The notes under the pieces: model-generated
Told to the model about the DNA's origin: nothing
The model's input: only the letters and a program-made list of their open reading frames with translations
Database searches by the model: none
Program-made: the position numbers and the translations under genes
Source of the DNA: Pusillimonas sp. UBA6240
GTDB lineage: Bacteria; Pseudomonadota; Gammaproteobacteria; Burkholderiales; Burkholderiaceae_B
Length of the DNA: 35,517 nt
Reading direction: 5' to 3'
Assembly: GCA_002441445.1 (NCBI GenBank)
Contig: DJWC01000109.1
Location: 161 to 35,677, forward strand
Part shown: in pieces, positions 32,940 through 35,517 of the stretch
Position numbering within the stretch: the stretch's first letter is position 1
How the letters are laid out: each line of letters starts with the position of its first letter

Positions 32940-33008
32940 TGCCCAAGCCCGCAGTGTCCGCTGCGCGTATTGCCAAGGCCCGCAGCTTTCGCTGTGCGCA
33001 CTGCCAAG
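32940..33008. repeat. 31-bp imperfect tandem repeat
   Basis: Copy one (32940-32970) and copy two (32971-33001) agree at about 23 of 31 bases. The shared blocks are CCCGCAG and CGCTG-GCG, and TGCCAAG opens copy two and recurs at 33002-33008. It lies in the 178-base gap between the kinase and the lipoprotein gene, just before the lipoprotein promoter. Confidence 0.6.
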
Positions 33009-33022
33009 CTGTGCATTGCCGG

Positions 33023-33051
33023 TTGGGACGGCTCCAAAGGCTTGCTATAAA
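33023..33051 (+). promoter_or_regulatory. Candidate promoter of the small lipoprotein gene
   Basis: TTGGGA (33023-33028), a 17-base spacer and TATAAA (33046-33051) lie 35 bases before the ATG at 33086. The -10 is preceded by TTGC, and each box matches at least 4 of 6 consensus bases. Confidence 0.5.
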
Positions 33052-33085
33052 ATGGACTACCGCAGCTCTGTAAGGCCAGAGTGAA

Positions 33086-33328
33086 ATGTCTATTCAAACG
33101 TTGAGCCGATGCGGCCTGGCGCTATTGATTGCCGTCATTGTTTCCGGATGCTCTTCGGCCGGTCCGGGCGAACCCGATCGCCGCGTTAGCCGGGTAAGCG
33201 ACGAATGCAAATGGAACCGGAGCAAATGCCTTTACGAGGGGGCGTATGAACCGGGAGAACGGGACTACGCTGAGCAGGAAGCGGCGCGGCTGAATCGCGC
33301 GCAAGCCGTACGGATCCGCCGCATGTGA
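33086..33328 (+). CDS. Small secreted lipoprotein
   Basis: The 80-residue precursor has a lipoprotein signal: LALLIAVIVSGC with lipobox VSGC, Cys22. The mature part is only about 58 residues, strongly charged, with a Cys pair in DECKWNRSKCLYEGAYEPGERDY that could form one disulfide, and a helical Arg-rich end. After processing it should be membrane-anchored by the diacylated Cys; Ser-Ser after the Cys does not signal inner-membrane retention, so the outer membrane is likely. Function unknown. It has its own promoter and no operon partner. Confidence 0.75.
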   Translation: MSIQTLSRCGLALLIAVIVSGCSSAGPGEPDRRVSRVSDECKWNRSKCLYEGAYEPGERDYAEQEAARLNRAQAVRIRRM

Positions 33329-33395
33329 TCATGCGCCGCGTTCCGGCTATGCCGCGCATGCCGCCGCGAGCGCTGCCATGCCGGCGCAAAAGCGG

Positions 33396-34490
33396 CTAAA
33401 TGGCCAGCCCGCTTTGGTAGGCGAACAGGGCCGGCGTGCCGCCGGTATGGATGAAGACGACGTCCTCGTCCGCGCGCCAGCGCCCGGCGCGCACGAGCGC
33501 CAGCAAGCCGGCCAGGCCCTTGCCCGAATACACCGGATCCAGAATCAGCGCTTCAAGGGAGCCGGCCAGTTTGATCGCTTCGATCGTCGCCTGGTGTGGA
33601 ATGCCGTAAGCGGGGCCGGCGTGGCCCGCCACGACGTCGACATTCGATTCATCGAACAAGGTATCGAGCAGTTTGGCCGCGGCTCGTGCATGTTTAATGA
33701 CGTCCGCGCGCACCCGCTCCGGCTCCGCGTCGATGTCGATCCCGATCACCTGCGTGTCCTCGAGCGCCATCGACGCCCCGATCACGAGGCCGGCCTGCGT
33801 CGCGCCGCTGCCGGTGCAATGCACGATGGCGGATGGACGGAAACCGGCCACTGACGATTGCGCGGCGATCTCGGCTATCGCCGACGCATAGCCTGCGGCG
33901 CCCAGCGCGTTCGAGACGCCGTACGGAACGACATAGGGCCGCCTGCCCTGTTGGCGTAGTTGTTCTCCCAGGGATTCGATGGCGCCATTGCGGTCTCCCG
34001 TCCAGGGCACATCATGCATGTAGGCGCCGAACAGTCGATTCAGCAACGCATTGCCCGATGTGCCGTACTCCCGCGTTGGCGCCGCAAGCCGGCCGTGGTA
34101 GACAGCCAGATGGCATTGCATCCCGAGCTTGGCCGCGGCCGCGGCGACCTGCCGCTGGCTGTTCGACTGCACCACGCCGCCCGATACCAGCGTGTCCGCG
34201 CCGGCGGCGACGGCCTCGTGCAGCACATAGTCCAGCTTGCGCAGCTTGTTCCCGCCCATGCCCACGCCCGAAGCATCCTCCCGTTTCACCCACAGCCGCG
34301 GCCCGCCCAGATAAGCGCTCAGCCGCTTCATCGGCTCCAGCGGCGTGGGCGGGTGGACGAGACCAAGCCGCGGAAAACCTGCGAGCCTGGCGGACAGCGT
34401 AGCGGCATCTTTTTGCATGAATGCAAGCATATCGGCGTCAGGCGCGTTCGGCAATGCCGCGCGGCCCTCCATGCGGCATGCTCCAGGCAT
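33396..34490 (-). CDS. D-cysteine desulfhydrase/ACC deaminase-family PLP enzyme
   Basis: The 364-residue protein is a fold-type II (TrpB-like) PLP enzyme. The PLP lysine lies in GMGGNKLRKLDYVLHEA; SGGVVQSNSQRQVAAAAAKLG is the substrate/carboxylate loop, TGSGATQAGL binds the phosphate and HTGGTPALFAY closes the C-terminus. This set is typical of D-cysteine desulfhydrase and 1-aminocyclopropane-1-carboxylate deaminase, which sequence alone does not separate. Possible reactions are D-Cys to pyruvate, H2S and NH3, or ACC to 2-oxobutyrate. ATG at 34490 has AGAAGG eight bases upstream; ATGs at 34430 and 34418 would give a more conventional N-terminus but lack such a site. Confidence 0.88.
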   Translation of the reverse strand: MPGACRMEGRAALPNAPDADMLAFMQKDAATLSARLAGFPRLGLVHPPTPLEPMKRLSAYLGGPRLWVKREDASGVGMGGNKLRKLDYVLHEAVAAGADTLVSGGVVQSNSQRQVAAAAAKLGMQCHLAVYHGRLAAPTREYGTSGNALLNRLFGAYMHDVPWTGDRNGAIESLGEQLRQQGRRPYVVPYGVSNALGAAGYASAIAEIAAQSSVAGFRPSAIVHCTGSGATQAGLVIGASMALEDTQVIGIDIDAEPERVRADVIKHARAAAKLLDTLFDESNVDVVAGHAGPAYGIPHQATIEAIKLAGSLEALILDPVYSGKGLAGLLALVRAGRWRADEDVVFIHTGGTPALFAYQSGLAI

Positions 34491-34528
34491 GATAAATGCC
34501 TTCTATATTTTTTTCTGGGAGGATAGCA

Positions 34529-34729
34529 ATGGCAAAGCATGCATTCGACTACAAGGGCCATACCGTCGAAGTCGTGCCCACCGATCTTGCCGGGGGCGGC
34601 CATGGGTTCGGCGTGAAAATCGATGGCGACGCAATCAATCGCGGCGGCTACGATCCCCTGAAATCCATAGCCGCAGCCATCGCCGAAGGCGTGCGCTGGG
34701 CGAAAGAATACATCGATTCGCTGCCTTGA
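34529..34729 (+). CDS. Small conserved-looking hypothetical protein, 66 residues
   Basis: The product MAKHAFDYKGHTVEVVPTDL and so on has alternating polar/hydrophobic strands, then a helical end (LKSIAAAIAEGVRWAKEYID). This suggests a compact beta-beta-alpha domain without Cys, signal or membrane segment. ATG at 34529 has GGAGG about eight bases upstream, a strong support for translation. It diverges from the PLP enzyme gene with a 38-base gap and precedes tRNA-Cys on the other strand. Function unknown. Confidence 0.75.
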   Translation: MAKHAFDYKGHTVEVVPTDLAGGGHGFGVKIDGDAINRGGYDPLKSIAAAIAEGVRWAKEYIDSLP

Positions 34730-34766
34730 TGCGTGCCGGCATCACGCCAAAAGCCCGCATGTACAC

Positions 34767-34840
34767 TGGAGGCGCAACTCGGAATCGAACCGGGGTAGAC
34801 GGATTTGCAGTCCGTTGCATGACCACTCTGCCATTGCGCC
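34767..34840 (-). tRNA. tRNA-Cys (GCA anticodon)
   Basis: Read on the minus strand, the 74-base gene has acceptor GGCGCAA/TTGCGCC, a D-arm with GGCAGAGTGGTCATGC, anticodon stem CGGA with loop CTGCAAA (anticodon GCA) and TCCG, and T-arm GGTTCGATTCC. It ends with discriminator T and an encoded CCA (34767-34769). U at the discriminator position and GCA anticodon identify cysteine. Confidence 0.96.
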
Positions 34841-34948
34841 CTACGCGGCAACCCTGGGCGCGAAGCCCGATGCTGTAACCCGAAACCGGATGTTGCGATT
34901 GCTGCGAATCAAGCATTCTACCTTATTTGTCATAAACGTGCAGAGGTA

Positions 34949-34977
34949 TAGGCAAAGCTCCCGAAGGGTGATACAAT
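34949..34977 (+). promoter_or_regulatory. Candidate promoter of the small-protein/infA unit
   Basis: TAGGCA (34949-34954; 4 of 6), a 17-base spacer and TACAAT (34972-34977; 5 of 6) predict a transcript start near 34984. This gives a leader of about 255 bases before the next start codon. Confidence 0.5.
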
Positions 34978-34983
34978 GACATG

Positions 34984-35238
34984 TTCACTGGTGGTTTAGC
35001 AGTCCAATAACACCTACAGGCTCCCGCCGCCAGTACCAGTGCTGTCTCCTTCCTTTGCCAGATCCTTCTGGCCGCTACGGCGGCATTTGTTTTCTGGCAG
35101 CTTCTCGCTTGCAGCGGATACTCCTGCAAGCCAGCCGCCGGACAGAGCCCGCCGTTCGTCTGCGACTTGTGCGTAGTTATGTTGTCAAGCCGGTCCCTGG
35201 TTTTCCAGCCCGGGCCCCTGAAGGAATCCCCCCCTCTA
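34984..35238 (+). promoter_or_regulatory. Long, probably structured 5' leader before the small protein and infA
   Basis: From the predicted start, CACTGGT (34986-34992) pairs with ACCAGTG (35035-35041) to close a domain at the extreme 5' end. Further short GC stems such as GCCGC/GCGGC near 35072-35086 follow. No convincing ORF fits the region. A long folded leader in front of a translation factor suggests temperature- or growth-linked control as in cold-shock mRNAs. The regulatory claim is inference; the stem is visible. Confidence 0.4.
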
Positions 35239-35487
35239 GTGCAGTTACCCCTACAGTTCGGGAAGTTCTTAATTTCCCCATTGATCCGCCGCAATGAACA
35301 GGGACGCTACCTCGCGTCCGTATCGATCCGCAGCGGACAGGCCAGCATGACGCAGGATCGCCTGATGCGATTCATTCCGTGCTTTGCCACCGCCGACGCC
35401 GCCGCCCGTTTCGCCAGGAAGGAAGCCATACGCTACATCCGGTCGCGTGCGATGCCCGTCGTTCCGATATTCATCAAGCAGGAGTAG
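35239..35487 (+). CDS. Small basic hypothetical protein upstream of infA
   Basis: The product is about 82 residues. Its core is IRRNEQGRYLASVSIRSG, then QDRLMRFIPCFATADAAARFA and a basic helical end RKEAIRYIRSRAM. Two or three strands followed by a helix suggest a compact domain of a type I recall near cold-shock or infA genes in Alcaligenaceae, without known function. The start is uncertain: GTG at 35239 has AAGGA 13 bases upstream, an ATG at 35179 lacks a Shine-Dalgarno, and a TTG at 35281 is possible. The gene ends four bases before the infA start, whose Shine-Dalgarno lies inside its last codons, so the two are probably coupled. Confidence 0.65.
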   Translation: MQLPLQFGKFLISPLIRRNEQGRYLASVSIRSGQASMTQDRLMRFIPCFATADAAARFARKEAIRYIRSRAMPVVPIFIKQE

Positions 35488-35491
35488 GGTT

Positions 35492-35517
35492 TTGGCCAAA
35501 GAAGAACTGATCGAAAT
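35492..35517 (+). CDS. infA: Translation initiation factor IF-1 (5' end only)
   Basis: Only eight codons and two bases are in the window: TTG start, then AKEELIE. This is the common N-terminus of bacterial IF-1 (MAKEELIE-), especially the second infA copy of betaproteobacteria. AGGAG (35480-35484) lies seven bases before the TTG. IF-1 binds the 30S A site during initiation. A TTG start on such a gene is unusual and would lower initiation efficiency. Identity rests on the short N-terminus, its fit to the family and the Shine-Dalgarno. Confidence 0.75.

Noticed and set aside
32940..33020. CRISPR-like array from the 31-bp repeats
   Set aside because: Only two imperfect copies directly adjoining, without spacers or cas genes.
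34923..35297. Open frames on both strands within the infA leader
   Set aside because: They overlap each other, have no ribosome sites and no family resemblance; the region is better read as an untranslated leader.

Overview
The window is a GC-rich chromosomal segment of a betaproteobacterium, most likely in the Alcaligenaceae (Bordetella, Achromobacter or Pusillimonas type). The evidence is two periplasmic binding proteins of the Bug/TTT family without membrane subunits, a PhaP-type phasin, the linked aat and bpt N-end-rule transferases next to pyrD, and a second-copy-type infA start. The taxonomic call is inferred from gene content, not from a search. There is no prophage, insertion sequence, rRNA or CRISPR array.

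Layout. 1-2202: the 3' end of a DEAD-box RNA helicase (RhlE type), a convergent thioredoxin-fold protein, and an EI24/CysZ-family membrane protein. 2319-7296: a same-strand cluster with a near-consensus promoter. It encodes an AhpD-like CxxC protein, an acyl-CoA-dehydrogenase-fold flavoprotein, a 54-residue rubredoxin that overlaps it by one base, and a complete NitT/TauT/Ssu-type ABC importer (ATPase, Tat-exported binding protein, permease). This looks like an uptake-plus-oxidation module for an unidentified substrate. 7495-9175: a CinA/MoaB-fold protein and an IclR regulator. 9259-11410: a Bug binding protein (minus strand) and a phasin with a strong promoter, a PhaR-like palindrome and a terminator.

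11414-16132 (minus strand): a compact run of MetI-like permease, an uncharacterised 222-residue protein, a Nudix hydrolase, aat, bpt and pyrD. 16270-27243 (minus strand): a bacterial cellulose operon in the order bcsG-bcsR-bcsQ-bcsA-bcsB-bcsC. Every junction from R to C is a 4-base ATGA overlap. The arrangement is type II (R, Q and G present), but bcsZ, bcsE and bcsF are missing from the window. BcsG would add phosphoethanolamine to the glucan made by BcsA, and BcsB and BcsC would carry it across the periplasm and outer membrane.

27654-30699: a LysR regulator divergent from an alpha/beta-hydrolase and a second Bug binding protein, with a 10-bp perfect dyad containing a T-N11-A box between them. 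30784-34729: a small disordered protein, an orphan membrane histidine kinase, a small lipoprotein, a PLP-dependent D-cysteine desulfhydrase/ACC deaminase-family enzyme and a 66-residue protein. 34767-35517: tRNA-Cys, then a promoter, a long apparently structured leader, a small basic protein and the first codons of infA (TTG start).
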